From positions 1 through 64,000 of the forward strand of contig JAHBWC010000006.1 in the NCBI GenBank assembly GCA_019637225.1: DNA of 64,000 nt, read 5' to 3'. Origin of the DNA: Labilithrix sp. Its GTDB lineage: Bacteria; Myxococcota_A; Polyangia; Polyangiales; Polyangiaceae. Both the position numbers and the translations under genes were made by a program. Of this stretch, positions 35,861-44,704 are shown piece by piece; positions within the stretch are counted from its first letter, which is position 1; each line of letters starts with the position of its first letter. The notes under the pieces are model-generated. The model made no database searches, was not told the origin of the DNA, and saw only the letters and a list, made by a program, of their open reading frames with translations.

Positions 35861-36696
35861 GGCTTGCCGGCCTCGACGATCCAGCCGCGGAGCAGGCGCT
35901 GGAGGTCGTCGCGGCGGGCCTTCGCCGTCGCCTCGACCTCCGCGTGATCGAGCTCGCCGTCGCCGACGCCGGCCGCGAGGTTCGTGATGCACGACAGGGC
36001 GGCGACCGGCACGCGCATGTGGCGGAGCGCGATCACCTCGGGCACGGTGCTCATGCCGACAGCCTGCGCGCCGAGCACGCGGAGCATCCGGATCTCGGCC
36101 GGCGTCTCGTACGACGGGCCGGAGAGCGCGGCGTAGACGCCCTCGCGGAGAGGGAGCTTCTCCGCGGCCGACACGGCGGCGAGCTTCGCCCGAAGCGTCT
36201 TGTCGTACGCGCTCGTCATGTCCGGGAAGCGCGTACCGAGCGCGTCCTCGTTCGGACCGAGGAGCGGGTGCTGCCCCATGAGGTTCAGGTGATCGCTCAC
36301 GATCATCAGGTCGCCTGCCGCCCAGCCGGGCTCGAGCCCGCCGGCCGCGTTCGTCACGAGCACGCACGAGACGCCGAGCCGCGCCATCACGCGCACGCCG
36401 TGGACGACCTGCCAGATGGGGTGGCCCTCGTAGAGGTGCACGCGGCCCTGCATGCAGACGACGGGCACGTCGTCGACGTGGCCGAAGCAGAGGTTGCCCG
36501 CGTGGCCGACGACCTTCGGCGGCGGGATGTGCGGGATCTCGGAGTACGGGATCTTCTGGGCGTCGCGGAGCGTGTCCGCGAACGCGCCGAGCCCGCTGCC
36601 GAGGACGACGCCGACGCGCGGGGCGACGCGGGTGCGGGCGCGGACGGCGTTGACGGTCTCCTCGAGGCGCGCGACGACGCTCTGATGCTCGCTCAT
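35857..36696 (-). CDS. Purine nucleoside phosphorylase (trimeric, PNP-I/II class)
   Basis: 279 residues. Motifs of the trimeric PNP/MTAP family: VGVVLGSGLGAFAD (phosphate loop), MQGRVHLYEGH, VTNAAGGLEPGW, ALSGPSYETPAEIRML and STVPEVIALRHM, plus CITNLAAG near the C-terminus. It splits purine nucleosides with phosphate to the base and ribose-1-phosphate. The operon partner downstream is cytidine deaminase, consistent with nucleoside salvage. It starts 77 bp after coaD ends. Confidence 0.94.
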   Translation of the reverse strand: MSEHQSVVARLEETVNAVRARTRVAPRVGVVLGSGLGAFADTLRDAQKIPYSEIPHIPPPKVVGHAGNLCFGHVDDVPVVCMQGRVHLYEGHPIWQVVHGVRVMARLGVSCVLVTNAAGGLEPGWAAGDLMIVSDHLNLMGQHPLLGPNEDALGTRFPDMTSAYDKTLRAKLAAVSAAEKLPLREGVYAALSGPSYETPAEIRMLRVLGAQAVGMSTVPEVIALRHMRVPVAALSCITNLAAGVGDGELDHAEVEATAKARRDDLQRLLRGWIVEAGKP

Positions 36697-36773
36697 GAGG
36701 GCGAGAAACTACCACGGCGAGCGCACGGAACAGCGCGTCAATCGGCCGTGATCTCCGCCGCTTCGCTCGGAGC

Positions 36774-37271
36774 TCAGGCGGGGCGGGCCGAGGCGAACTT
36801 CTTCGCGAGCGCCTCGCACACGACCGGCGGCGCGTAGCGCGAGACGTCGCCGCCGTGGCTCGCGATCTCGCGGACGAGCGAGGCGCTGACGAAGCCGTGG
36901 CGCGTGCGCGTCGGGAGGAACACGGTGTCGACCTGCGGGCCGAGGTCCGCGTTCGCGTGCGCGATCTGGAGCTCGTACTCGAAGTCCGTCGTGACGCGGA
37001 GGCCGCGGACGATGACGCCGGCGCCCTTCTTCACGCAGTACTGGATGAGCAGACCGTCGAAGCTGTCGACGGTCACGTTCGGCAGGTGCTGCGTGATCTG
37101 CTCGAGGAGCGCGATGCGCTCGTCGGGGGAAAAGAGCGGGTGCTTGGTCGGGTGCACGCCGATCGCGACGATGACGTTCTCGAAGAGCGCCGAGGCGCGC
37201 TCGATGAGGTCGAGGTGACCGAGCGTCGCGGGATCGAAGCTGCCGGCGTAGACCGCGATGCGCGCGCTCAT
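36774..37271 (-). CDS. coaD: Pantetheine-phosphate adenylyltransferase
   Basis: 165 residues, the usual length. The nucleotidyltransferase motif AGSFDPATLGHLDLIERA (TxGH form) opens the protein; GLRVTTDFEYELQIAHAN and the C-terminal VSASLVREIASHGG (ISSTxxR-like) are intact. It makes dephospho-CoA from 4'-phosphopantetheine and ATP, the penultimate step of CoA synthesis. Its ATG overlaps the stop of the preceding lipoprotein gene (ATGA at 37268-37271), so the two are translationally coupled. Confidence 0.95.
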   Translation of the reverse strand: MSARIAVYAGSFDPATLGHLDLIERASALFENVIVAIGVHPTKHPLFSPDERIALLEQITQHLPNVTVDSFDGLLIQYCVKKGAGVIVRGLRVTTDFEYELQIAHANADLGPQVDTVFLPTRTRHGFVSASLVREIASHGGDVSRYAPPVVCEALAKKFASARPA

Positions 37272-38818
37272 CGCGCGGCGCCCTTGCTCTCCGTCGGAGC
37301 GCCGGCCTTCGGGGTCGGTGCCTCGCTCTTCGGCGTCTCGCTCTTCGGGGCGGCGGGCGGCGCCTTCGGGGCGGGCGACGTCTTCGGCGCCTCCTTCGAG
37401 CTCGGCGCGCCGGGCTTTCCGGCGGCCGGCGGCGCGCTCTTCGGAGCCTCGGCCGGAGGCTCGTCGAGCGGCGGAGGCGCGCCCGGAGGCGCGTCGAGCG
37501 GCATCCCGCCGGGGCCGCCCATCGAAGGATCGAGCTCGAGCCAGAGCCACTTGCCCTCGTCCGCGAACGTGACGCGGAAGACGGAGAGGAGGCCGGCGCC
37601 CGCGACGCCGCCGAGGTCGACGTCGAAGATCTGCTTGTAGTCGCCGAACGGCGCGCCCTGGACCGCGGGGAAGCCCGAGATGTCGACGCCGCCGAGCTTG
37701 AAGAACGGCAGCGGGCCCATCTTCCACGACGGCGGGGCGCCCGGCTCCGGGCGGAAACTCGAGAGGTCGGCGCCCGAGCGCTTGAGGAGCGCGTCCTCGA
37801 GCGCGAGCGGGTAGAACGCCGACGAATCGACGAAGAGGAGCGCGTTGCCGTCGTCCTTGCTCGACACCGACGCGCGCATCATCATCGCGCCGCCGCGGGC
37901 GTAGAAGATCGGCATCTTGCTCGCGTCCGGCGGGGGCGGCGGATCGCTCTTGCGAACGACGAACTGCGAGCCGCGACGATCGAACGTCACGTGCATGTGG
38001 CGGAGGACGTTCACGCCGAGCAGCGCCTTGATCGTCGCGCCGAGGGTGCGCGAGATCCCGGACAGGTCGTGGGTCAGCGCGGGGACGTCCTTGACCTCGA
38101 ACTTGTCGCCGAAGCGGAGGTTCACCCAGGCGGGCTCCTTCCGGCTCGACGAGTCGATCATCAGCTCGCCGAAGTTCGTCGCGACGAGCGCGAGGATGCG
38201 CTCGCCCTCGAGCTCGCACGGGACGACGAGCGCCGGGCCGCCGCCGCCGGGCATCTCGACCGCGGCGACGACGGCGCCCTCGATCGCGAACGGGTGGCGG
38301 CCGTGGCCGCGGCGCGCGAGCTTGGCGACGTCGCGGGCCCACGGGTCCTTGATCGCCGGGTCCTTGAGCATGTCCTCGAGCTCGTCGGCGGCGCGCTCGA
38401 TGTCGCCCGTGTACCAGAACGCGCGGCCGCGGACGGCCTTGGCGTCGCTGCCCTCCATGCCCTCGGTGAGCTTGATGGCCTCTTCGAACTCGAGCTTGGC
38501 CAGCGCGATGCGCGCGGCGAGGAGCCGGGCCTCGCGATCGCGCGGCGCCGCCTTCAGCGCGCCGTCGATGGCGACCGCGGCGTCCTCGGCGTCGCCGCTC
38601 CGGTAGCTCTGCTTCGCGCGGGTGAGCCACTTGTCCGCGAGCTGCGAGCGGTTCGGCGAGTTGGCGTCCGGACCGTCGCCGCAGCCGGCGGCGGTGACCG
38701 CCGTCAGGCCCGCGAGGGCGAGGAGGGCGAGGGCATGAACCGGAGCCCGGCGGACGGGGCCTGTGAGGGTCGAAGAGGGCGCGGCGAAGGCCGGGCCGGA
38801 TTGAACGGGGCGTCGCAT
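37268..38818 (-). CDS. TPR lipoprotein with two degenerate retropepsin-like lobes
   Basis: 516 residues. Lipobox TAAGC (Cys46). Residues about 55-160 are TPR-like helices (WLTRAKQSYRSGDAEDAAVAI). Two halves each resemble a retropepsin-type aspartic protease lobe: lobe 1 ends DVPALTHDLSGISRTLG and LLGVNVLRHMHVTFDRR, lobe 2 has LLFVDSSAFYPLAL and GAGLLSVFRVTFADEG. The catalytic D(T/S)G is ATN in lobe 1 and DSS in lobe 2, so proteolysis is doubtful. The tail of about 90 residues is Pro/Ala/Lys low complexity. It might bind peptides or act as a scaffold. It is coupled to coaD, with no obvious functional link. Confidence 0.7.
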   Translation of the reverse strand: MRRPVQSGPAFAAPSSTLTGPVRRAPVHALALLALAGLTAVTAAGCGDGPDANSPNRSQLADKWLTRAKQSYRSGDAEDAAVAIDGALKAAPRDREARLLAARIALAKLEFEEAIKLTEGMEGSDAKAVRGRAFWYTGDIERAADELEDMLKDPAIKDPWARDVAKLARRGHGRHPFAIEGAVVAAVEMPGGGGPALVVPCELEGERILALVATNFGELMIDSSSRKEPAWVNLRFGDKFEVKDVPALTHDLSGISRTLGATIKALLGVNVLRHMHVTFDRRGSQFVVRKSDPPPPPDASKMPIFYARGGAMMMRASVSSKDDGNALLFVDSSAFYPLALEDALLKRSGADLSSFRPEPGAPPSWKMGPLPFFKLGGVDISGFPAVQGAPFGDYKQIFDVDLGGVAGAGLLSVFRVTFADEGKWLWLELDPSMGGPGGMPLDAPPGAPPPLDEPPAEAPKSAPPAAGKPGAPSSKEAPKTSPAPKAPPAAPKSETPKSEAPTPKAGAPTESKGAAR

Positions 38819-38837
38819 CCGTGCTCCAGGGGAGGTC

Positions 38838-39752
38838 TCAGTGCCCGTCCTTCGGCGTGTCTCCGGACGGTTTGGTTCGATCGATGGCGTCGTCGGTCTC
38901 GATGCGGAGGATGCGGTCGGCGCGCAGCTCGCGGCGCCCGCGTCCGGGGAGCTGATAGCCGATCACCCGTGGGGGGTCGAGCCCAAGGTCAAGGGCGGTC
39001 AGGACCATCCGCATGGGCTCGGCGGGGCGGGATCGGGCCCGGTAGTGCACCGTGACCTCCCGGCCCGCCGCGACGGAGTCTTTGCATTGTGCAAGGATTT
39101 GCTCCCGTGCCCTGCCCTCGGCGATGCGGACCTCCCAGAGGTCGCGCGGGGTCGTCGGGGCCGCGGCGCCCGCGTGCGAGTCGAGCGCGGCGACGCAGCG
39201 GGCGAAGACCTCGCGCAGGGCGACGACGTCGGCGTCGGCCCGGTGCGCTCGCGTCGCGTCGAGCCCGAAGTGCGTGCGGAGGGCCTCGAGCGAGTGCTTC
39301 GCGAGCCCGAACGCGCGCCGCGAGAGGTTCAAGGTGTCGAGCCAGAACTCGACCGTGAAGTCGCGTCCGGCGCGGCGCATCTCGGCGTGGACGAACGAGA
39401 CGTCCCAGGCCGCGCCGTGGGCGACGAAGACGGCGCCCGAGAGCAGCGCCTCCACGCGCTCGGCGATCTCGGCGAAGGTCGGAGCCTCCTCGAGCGCCGC
39501 CGCGTCGAGGCCGTGGACGTGGACGTTGCCGGTCTCGCCGCCCTCGGGTCGCACCAGCGTGTGGAGGCGGTCCTCGACGACCTGGCCGCGCACGCGCTCG
39601 ATGCAGACCTCGACGACGCGATCGCGCTTGGCGTCGAGGCCGGTCATCTCGAGATCGACGAAGGCGAGCGGCGCGTCGCCGAGCGGCGAGTCCCAGGGCG
39701 CTCCCGCGGGGGGCCCTGGACGAGCGCGCGTCGCGTCGCGACCGCCGGTCAC
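38838..39752 (-). CDS. DnaQ-like 3'-5' exonuclease fused to a WYL-like domain
   Basis: 304 residues from a GTG (39752) that overlaps the thiolase stop (GTGA). The N-terminal domain is a DEDDh exonuclease: FVDLEMTGLD (Asp33, Glu35), HVHGLD, VFVAHGAAWDVSFV and HRADADVVAL. The C-terminal part (about 225-290) reads VTVHYRARSRP, MRMVLTALDLGL, PPRVIGYQLPG, ELRADRILRIE, the strand order of a WYL domain, a nucleic-acid or nucleotide-sensing module usually attached to HTH regulators. This suggests ligand-controlled nuclease activity. Its co-transcription with thiolase and dehydrogenase genes is probably positional only. Confidence 0.75.
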   Translation of the reverse strand: MTGGRDATRARPGPPAGAPWDSPLGDAPLAFVDLEMTGLDAKRDRVVEVCIERVRGQVVEDRLHTLVRPEGGETGNVHVHGLDAAALEEAPTFAEIAERVEALLSGAVFVAHGAAWDVSFVHAEMRRAGRDFTVEFWLDTLNLSRRAFGLAKHSLEALRTHFGLDATRAHRADADVVALREVFARCVAALDSHAGAAAPTTPRDLWEVRIAEGRAREQILAQCKDSVAAGREVTVHYRARSRPAEPMRMVLTALDLGLDPPRVIGYQLPGRGRRELRADRILRIETDDAIDRTKPSGDTPKDGH

Positions 39753-40945
39753 CGCTCGACGCACATGGCGATGCCCTGGCCGACGCCGATGCAGAGCGCC
39801 GCCATCGCGCGCTTCGCGTTGCGCGCGCGCATCGCGTGGAGGAGCGTCACGAGGATGCGGCACCCGCTCGAGCCGATCGGGTGGCCGAGCGCGATCGCCC
39901 CGCCGCGCACGTTGACGCGCTCGGGATCGAGCTCGAGCCCGCGGATGCACGCGATCGACTGGGCGGCGAACGCCTCGTTGAGCTCGACGAGATCGAGATC
40001 GCCGACGTTCCAGCTCGCGCGGGCGAGCGCCTTCTTGCCGGCGGGGATCGGCCCCTCGCCCATGAACGCCGGCTCGACGCCGGCGGTGGCGTGCGCCACG
40101 ATGCGCGCGAGCGGCTCGAGCTTCTCGGCGCGGAGCACGTCTTCGCTGACGACCAGGACGGCGCTCGCGCCGTCGTTGAGCGGTGAGCTGTTGCCCGCGG
40201 TGACGCTGCCGCCCTTCTTGAAGACCGGCTGGAGCTTGGCGAGTCCCGCGAGCGACGAGTCGGCGCGCGGGCTCTCGTCGGTCGAGACGACGATGGCGTC
40301 GCCCTTCTTCTGCGGGATCGAGACGGGCGCGATCTCGGGCGTGAAGTCGCCGGCCTTCTGCGCGATCGTCGCCTTCTGGTGCGACGCGAGCGCGAACGCG
40401 TCCTGCTCCTCGCGCGTGATGTTCCACTTCTCAGCGACGTTCTCCGCGGTCTCGCCCATCGAGTGCAGGGGGAAGCGCGCGGCCATGCGCGGGTTCTCGA
40501 AGCGCCAGCCGAGGCTCGTGTCGAAGACCTTCGGCGCGCTCCGCGGAAACGGCTCGTCGCTCTTGCCGAAGACGAAGGGCGCGCGCGTCATGCTCTCGAC
40601 GCCGCCGGCGATGACGCAGTCGGCGTCGCCCGTCGCGATGCGCCGGGCGGCGTCGCAGACCGCCTCGAGGCCCGAGCCGCAGAGGCGGTTCACCGTCAGC
40701 GCCGGGACCTCGTACGGGAGGCCGGCGAGGAGCGCGGCCATCCGCGCGACGTTGCGGTTGTCCTCACCTGCCTGGTTCGTCGCGCCGAACACGACGTGGT
40801 CGACGCGCGGGAGGAGCGCGGGGAGGCGCTGTCCGAGCGACGCGATCATGTGCGCGGCGAGGTCGTCCGCGCGCACGGCGGCGAGCGCGCCTCGATGTTT
40901 CCCGATGGGGGACCGAGCTCCGGCGACGAGATAGGCGGACCGCAT
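39749..40945 (-). CDS. Thiolase (acetyl-CoA acyltransferase)
   Basis: 398 residues, standard thiolase length. The nucleophilic Cys is in LTVNRLCGSGLEAV, the C-terminal His/Cys pair in GGAIALGHPIGSSGCRI, and GGVESMTRAPFV and VELNEAFAAQ are present. It forms or cleaves 3-ketoacyl-CoA. The gene follows a 3-hydroxyacyl-CoA dehydrogenase by 11 bp, so they catalyse successive steps of beta-oxidation or of the acetoacetyl-CoA branch. Chain-length preference cannot be judged. Confidence 0.93.
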   Translation of the reverse strand: MRSAYLVAGARSPIGKHRGALAAVRADDLAAHMIASLGQRLPALLPRVDHVVFGATNQAGEDNRNVARMAALLAGLPYEVPALTVNRLCGSGLEAVCDAARRIATGDADCVIAGGVESMTRAPFVFGKSDEPFPRSAPKVFDTSLGWRFENPRMAARFPLHSMGETAENVAEKWNITREEQDAFALASHQKATIAQKAGDFTPEIAPVSIPQKKGDAIVVSTDESPRADSSLAGLAKLQPVFKKGGSVTAGNSSPLNDGASAVLVVSEDVLRAEKLEPLARIVAHATAGVEPAFMGEGPIPAGKKALARASWNVGDLDLVELNEAFAAQSIACIRGLELDPERVNVRGGAIALGHPIGSSGCRILVTLLHAMRARNAKRAMAALCIGVGQGIAMCVER

Positions 40946-40956
40946 GGCGAGCGAGC

Positions 40957-41835
40957 CTAGTTGGGGACGGGCTGTCCGTCGACCCAGCGGTAGAAGCCCT
41001 CGCCGGTCTTCTTCCCGAGCTTGCCGGCGCGCACCATGGTGCGGAGGATCGCGGGCGGCCGGAACTGGTCGCCGATCTCGCGCTGGAGGTGCTCGAGGAT
41101 GGCGAGGCGCACGTCGAGCCCGACCAGATCGGTCAGCTTGAGCGGCCCCATCGGGTGGCGATACCCGAGCTCCATCCCGCGATCGATGTCCGCCGCGCTG
41201 GCCACGCCCGTCTCGAGCATGCGCATGGCCTCCGCGCCGAGGATGACGCCGAGGCGGCTCGTCGCGAAGCCGGGCACGTCGCGGACGACGATCGGGGTCT
41301 TGCCGAGGCCCTTCACGAACCCGAGCGCGCGCGCGAGCGTGTCCTCGGAGGTGCCGAGGCCGCGGACCACCTCGACGAGCTCCATCACGGGCGGCGGGTT
41401 GAAGAAGTGGAGGCCGACGGTCCGGTCGGCCGCGCCGAGGCGCGCGCCGAGCTCGGTGATCGACAAAGACGACGTGTTCGACGCGACGATGGCGCTCTTC
41501 GACGCGCTCGGGAGCACGGCCTCGAGGACGGCGAGCTTCAGCGCCATGTCCTCGGGCACGGCCTCGATGACCACGTCGGCGCCCGCGCAGGCGTCGCGCG
41601 CCGAGGTCGCGGCCGAGAGGCGGTTCAGCGTGCCGGCGCGGAGGTCCCCGGTGATCTTTCCCTTGCCGACGAGCTTCTCGAGCTGGGCGGCGATCCCCTG
41701 CACGGCCGCGGTCGCTCGGCCGTCGGCGACGTCGTAGAGCCGGGTCGTGTGACCGCTCTGCGCCGCCACCTGGGCGATGCCTTGACCCATCGTTCCCGTC
41801 CCGAGGACGGTCACCGTGAGGCTGATTGCACTCAT
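40957..41835 (-). CDS. 3-hydroxyacyl-CoA (3-hydroxybutyryl-CoA) dehydrogenase
   Basis: 292 residues from ATG 41835 with GGAG upstream. NAD-binding VTVLGTGTMGQGIAQVAA at the N-terminus; the catalytic region VGLHFFNPPPVMELVEVV and the C-terminal PGFATSRLG and YRHPMGPLKLTDLVGLDV motifs match PaaH/Hbd/FadB2. It oxidises 3-hydroxyacyl-CoA with NAD+. First gene of a run followed by thiolase. The divergent neighbour is the GGDEF response regulator, 57 bp away. Confidence 0.94.
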   Translation of the reverse strand: MSAISLTVTVLGTGTMGQGIAQVAAQSGHTTRLYDVADGRATAAVQGIAAQLEKLVGKGKITGDLRAGTLNRLSAATSARDACAGADVVIEAVPEDMALKLAVLEAVLPSASKSAIVASNTSSLSITELGARLGAADRTVGLHFFNPPPVMELVEVVRGLGTSEDTLARALGFVKGLGKTPIVVRDVPGFATSRLGVILGAEAMRMLETGVASAADIDRGMELGYRHPMGPLKLTDLVGLDVRLAILEHLQREIGDQFRPPAILRTMVRAGKLGKKTGEGFYRWVDGQPVPN

Positions 41836-41892
41836 TTCCAGACAGCTCCTTTGCTTTGTGACGCCTTCGGCGCGACCATAGTCGATGTAGCC

Positions 41893-43332
41893 GTGGCGCG
41901 AGTCCTCCTGGTCGACGATAGCGCGAGTGCTCGCGCGCTTCTCGGTGTGCGCCTTCGCGAGAAGGGGTACGAGGTCGTCGAGGTCCCGACGGCGGCCGAG
42001 GCGGCCGAGCTCGCGATCGACAAGCAGCCCGACGCGGTCGTCACCGACCTGTGGATGCCGGGCATCTCCGGGCTGCAGCTCTGCCGCCTCCTCCGCGCCG
42101 AGCCGGTGACGGCGCACGTGCCGGTGGTCCTCCTCACGGCGTCGGACGATCGCCGCTCGCGCTTCTGGGCGCGGCACGCGGGCGCGACCGCGTACGTCAC
42201 CAAGACGGAGATCGACCGGCTGATCGACGTGCTCGGCGACCTGACGTCGTCGCCGAAGACGCGGCCCCCGCCCGCGACGACGCCGCCCGTGGTCACGCGC
42301 GGCAACGTCCAGGAGCGGCTCTCGCAGCTGCTCGACGCGTCGCTCTTCGAGTCGACGATCGCCGGAGAGGTCCGCGCCCTCGCGCAGAAGGCCGAGGAGC
42401 TCGAGCAGCTCTTCGAGGGGCTCGCGGCGCTCGCGTCCGACGTCGCCGGTTACCGCTGGCTCGCGCTCGCGACGGAGAGCACGGCGGAGCCGCAGGCGAG
42501 GCACCCGACGCGCCTCTTCATCCACACGCACCCCGATCAGCGCGAGGCCGCCGAGCGCGAGGCGCGCGACGCCCTCGACGTCCAGCACCCGCCGGAGCGC
42601 CGGAGGCCGGCCGAGGCCGACGCGGTGATCCTGGCGGACAAGCGCTCGGTCGAGGCCGAGTGGTCGACGCCGCCGATCCTCCTCCCGGTGCGGTTCGGCA
42701 CCACGTCGATCGGGCGCATCGCGATGTCGCCGAGCCGGCGCGGCGCGTCCCACGACGATCGTCGCTTCATCGCGCTCCTGTCGAACGAGCTCGGCGGGCC
42801 GCTGCGCATGGCGTCGCTCGTCGCCGAGGCGCGCCGCCTCGCGTCGACCGACACGCTGACCGGGCTCCTGAATCGCCGCGCCTTCGTGGAGCGGATCGAC
42901 AAGGCGCGCGCCGCTTCGGACACCGGGCTCTTCCCGATGAGCATGCTCCTGCTCGACGTCGACCACTTCAAGAAGGTCAACGACACGCTCGGTCACGACG
43001 CGGGAGACGCCGTGCTGCAGGGCGTCGCGCGCGTCCTCTCCAGCATGGCGCGCAAGAGCGATTTCGTCGCGCGGTGGGGCGGCGAAGAGTTCGTCGTCGC
43101 GCTCGCCCAGACCGCGGAGGCCGGCGCGCGCGTCGCGGCCGAGCGCGTCCGCCGCGCCATCGCCGAGGCCAAGTACGTCTTGCCGAGCGGCGCCGAGCAT
43201 CGCGCGACCGCGTCGGTCGGCCTCGCGAGCGCCGAGGGGCCGGACTGGCAGGTCGACGAGCTGCTCGGCCGCGCCGACAAGGCCATGTACTCCGCGAAGC
43301 ACCGCGGCCGAAACCGCGTCGAAACCGCGTAG
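41893..43332 (+). CDS. GGDEF response regulator (diguanylate cyclase)
   Basis: 479 residues from GTG 41893; the longer open frame runs through the dehydrogenase gene and is not used. Receiver domain: RVLLVDDSASAR, phospho-acceptor Asp in VVTDLWMPG, LLTASDD and a Lys in YVTKTE. A middle region may be GAF-like (about 150-290). The C-terminal GGDEF domain has LTGLLNRRAF, LLDVDHFKKVNDTLGHDAGD and an active-site GGEEF, with an intact RxxD inhibitory site (RKSD five residues before it). It should make c-di-GMP under phosphorylation control with product inhibition. Confidence 0.93.
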   Translation: MARVLLVDDSASARALLGVRLREKGYEVVEVPTAAEAAELAIDKQPDAVVTDLWMPGISGLQLCRLLRAEPVTAHVPVVLLTASDDRRSRFWARHAGATAYVTKTEIDRLIDVLGDLTSSPKTRPPPATTPPVVTRGNVQERLSQLLDASLFESTIAGEVRALAQKAEELEQLFEGLAALASDVAGYRWLALATESTAEPQARHPTRLFIHTHPDQREAAEREARDALDVQHPPERRRPAEADAVILADKRSVEAEWSTPPILLPVRFGTTSIGRIAMSPSRRGASHDDRRFIALLSNELGGPLRMASLVAEARRLASTDTLTGLLNRRAFVERIDKARAASDTGLFPMSMLLLDVDHFKKVNDTLGHDAGDAVLQGVARVLSSMARKSDFVARWGGEEFVVALAQTAEAGARVAAERVRRAIAEAKYVLPSGAEHRATASVGLASAEGPDWQVDELLGRADKAMYSAKHRGRNRVETA

Positions 43333-43360
43333 CTCGCTGGAGTCGTGGAACGCGTCCGGC

Positions 43361-43756
43361 TCAGCCGGTCCAGATCTCGCCCTTGGCGCCGTCGATGGTC
43401 ACGAGATCGCCCTTCGCGAGGACGATGTCTTCGGTGTCGCCCGAGGACGACTCGCGCCAGACGGTGAGCTTGTCGGCGGCGTAGTCGACGTGGAGCGGCG
43501 CGCAGGAGGCGATGCACGGCTTGCCGAGGCTCCGCGCGACGATCGCGGCGTCGCCGGTGATGCCGCCGCGGGTCGTCACGATGCCCGCGGCGATCTTCAT
43601 CCCGGGGACGTCGTCGGGCGTGGTCTCGATGCGGACGAGGATGACGGCCTTGCCCTCGGCGGCGAGCGCGACGGCGTCCTCCGATCGGAACACGATGACG
43701 CCCGTCGCGGTCCCTGGGCTCGCGCCCATTCCCTTGGCAAGTAGCTGCTTGGTCAT
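43361..43756 (-). CDS. Standalone PPDK-like swivelling domain lacking the catalytic His
   Basis: 131 residues. It matches the central phosphohistidine (mobile) domain of pyruvate phosphate dikinase and PEP synthase: ASPGTATGVIVF, ILVRIETTPDDVPGM, IVTTRGGITGDAAIVARSLGKPC. In the enzymes the motif is GGMTSHAAVVAR, with His carrying the phosphate; here that position is Asp69 (codon GAC). It is therefore not an ordinary phosphocarrier. No kinase or PEP-binding domain is fused or adjacent. It could be a binding or regulatory relic, or it may use Asp. Confidence 0.8.
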   Translation of the reverse strand: MTKQLLAKGMGASPGTATGVIVFRSEDAVALAAEGKAVILVRIETTPDDVPGMKIAAGIVTTRGGITGDAAIVARSLGKPCIASCAPLHVDYAADKLTVWRESSSGDTEDIVLAKGDLVTIDGAKGEIWTG

Positions 43757-43790
43757 CGCATCCTCCGCTCGGCTCGGGTGACGAGGTTCG

Positions 43791-44645
43791 TCAGCTCTCC
43801 GCGGTCTCCTCGGCGGTCTCGGAGCTCGCCGACGTCCGCTCGTCGGAGGCGTCGTCGTCGCTCGCGTCCACCTCTTCGACGTCGTCGATGCCCTCGAGAG
43901 CCTTCGGGCGAAGGTGAGCGAGGGAGTCTCCGCACTTGCACTTCTTCGGGACCGACTTCTTCAGGTAGACGCGCTCGCAGCGCGAGCAGACGCGCGCGTC
44001 GGGCTCGTACGAGACCGTCGTGCCGGTGACCGCGCACTTCTTGCCGACCACCTGGAGCGCCTCGAGGTCGACGCGTTGCCCCGCGTGCTCGTACGCCTCC
44101 GGCAGCTTCGCGAGCAGGTCGTCGTCGATGTCGACGCGGCGCGGGACGCGGTCGAGCGCCTCCTTGACGATCCACGCCGAGGCCTCGGGGTGCGCCTTGA
44201 CCGGGACCTTGAACGTCCAGTCGGAGCCCGTCTCGTCCTTCCCGGTCACCACGAGGGCGAGGGCGCCGGACTCGAACGTGATCTTGTCGACGCTCCACCA
44301 GGGCATGCGGCGAAGCTCGCCCTTCTCGACCGAGATGCCCGGCGCGCCGACGCGGACGGGCGACTCGCTGCTCGTGCCGATCCAGATCGTGACGCCCATG
44401 AACACCGCGCCCGCGGCGATGAGGTACGACGGGACGGCCTTGAGCGCGTCGTCGTCGGTGAAGCTCTTCGCGTAGAAGTAGGCCCAGAGGCCCGCGCCGA
44501 GCAGGAGCGCCGAGAGGGCTCCGATCGCGCGCACGACGTTCGCGTTGGTCGACGCCTGGGAGACGAAGCGACGCTCCTGCCGGCGCACAGCGCCGCGTCG
44601 GGTGTCCTTCTTCGCCGTCTGCTTGCCCTTGCTCTTCTTGGCCAT
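43791..44645 (-). CDS. Two-TM protein with C-terminal zinc-ribbon-like cysteines
   Basis: 284 residues. A very basic N-terminus (KKSKGKQTAKKDTRRG) precedes two hydrophobic segments (IGALSALLLGAGLWAYFYA and YLIAAGAVFMGVTIWIG). The middle is a soluble beta domain (VRVGAPGISVEKGELRRMPW, somewhat PH-like). Near the C-terminus, KCAVTGTTV, VCSRCERVYL and KCKCGDSL give paired cysteines that could hold zinc. The tail is acidic. No family was recognised. The small swivelling-domain gene lies 34 bp downstream on the same strand. Confidence 0.7.
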   Translation of the reverse strand: MAKKSKGKQTAKKDTRRGAVRRQERRFVSQASTNANVVRAIGALSALLLGAGLWAYFYAKSFTDDDALKAVPSYLIAAGAVFMGVTIWIGTSSESPVRVGAPGISVEKGELRRMPWWSVDKITFESGALALVVTGKDETGSDWTFKVPVKAHPEASAWIVKEALDRVPRRVDIDDDLLAKLPEAYEHAGQRVDLEALQVVGKKCAVTGTTVSYEPDARVCSRCERVYLKKSVPKKCKCGDSLAHLRPKALEGIDDVEEVDASDDDASDERTSASSETAEETAES

Positions 44646-44704
44646 GACTCGACGACCCTTCTAGCTGCAAAAAGGCCTCGGGGCTATGCCGCGGGTCGAG
44701 GGCG

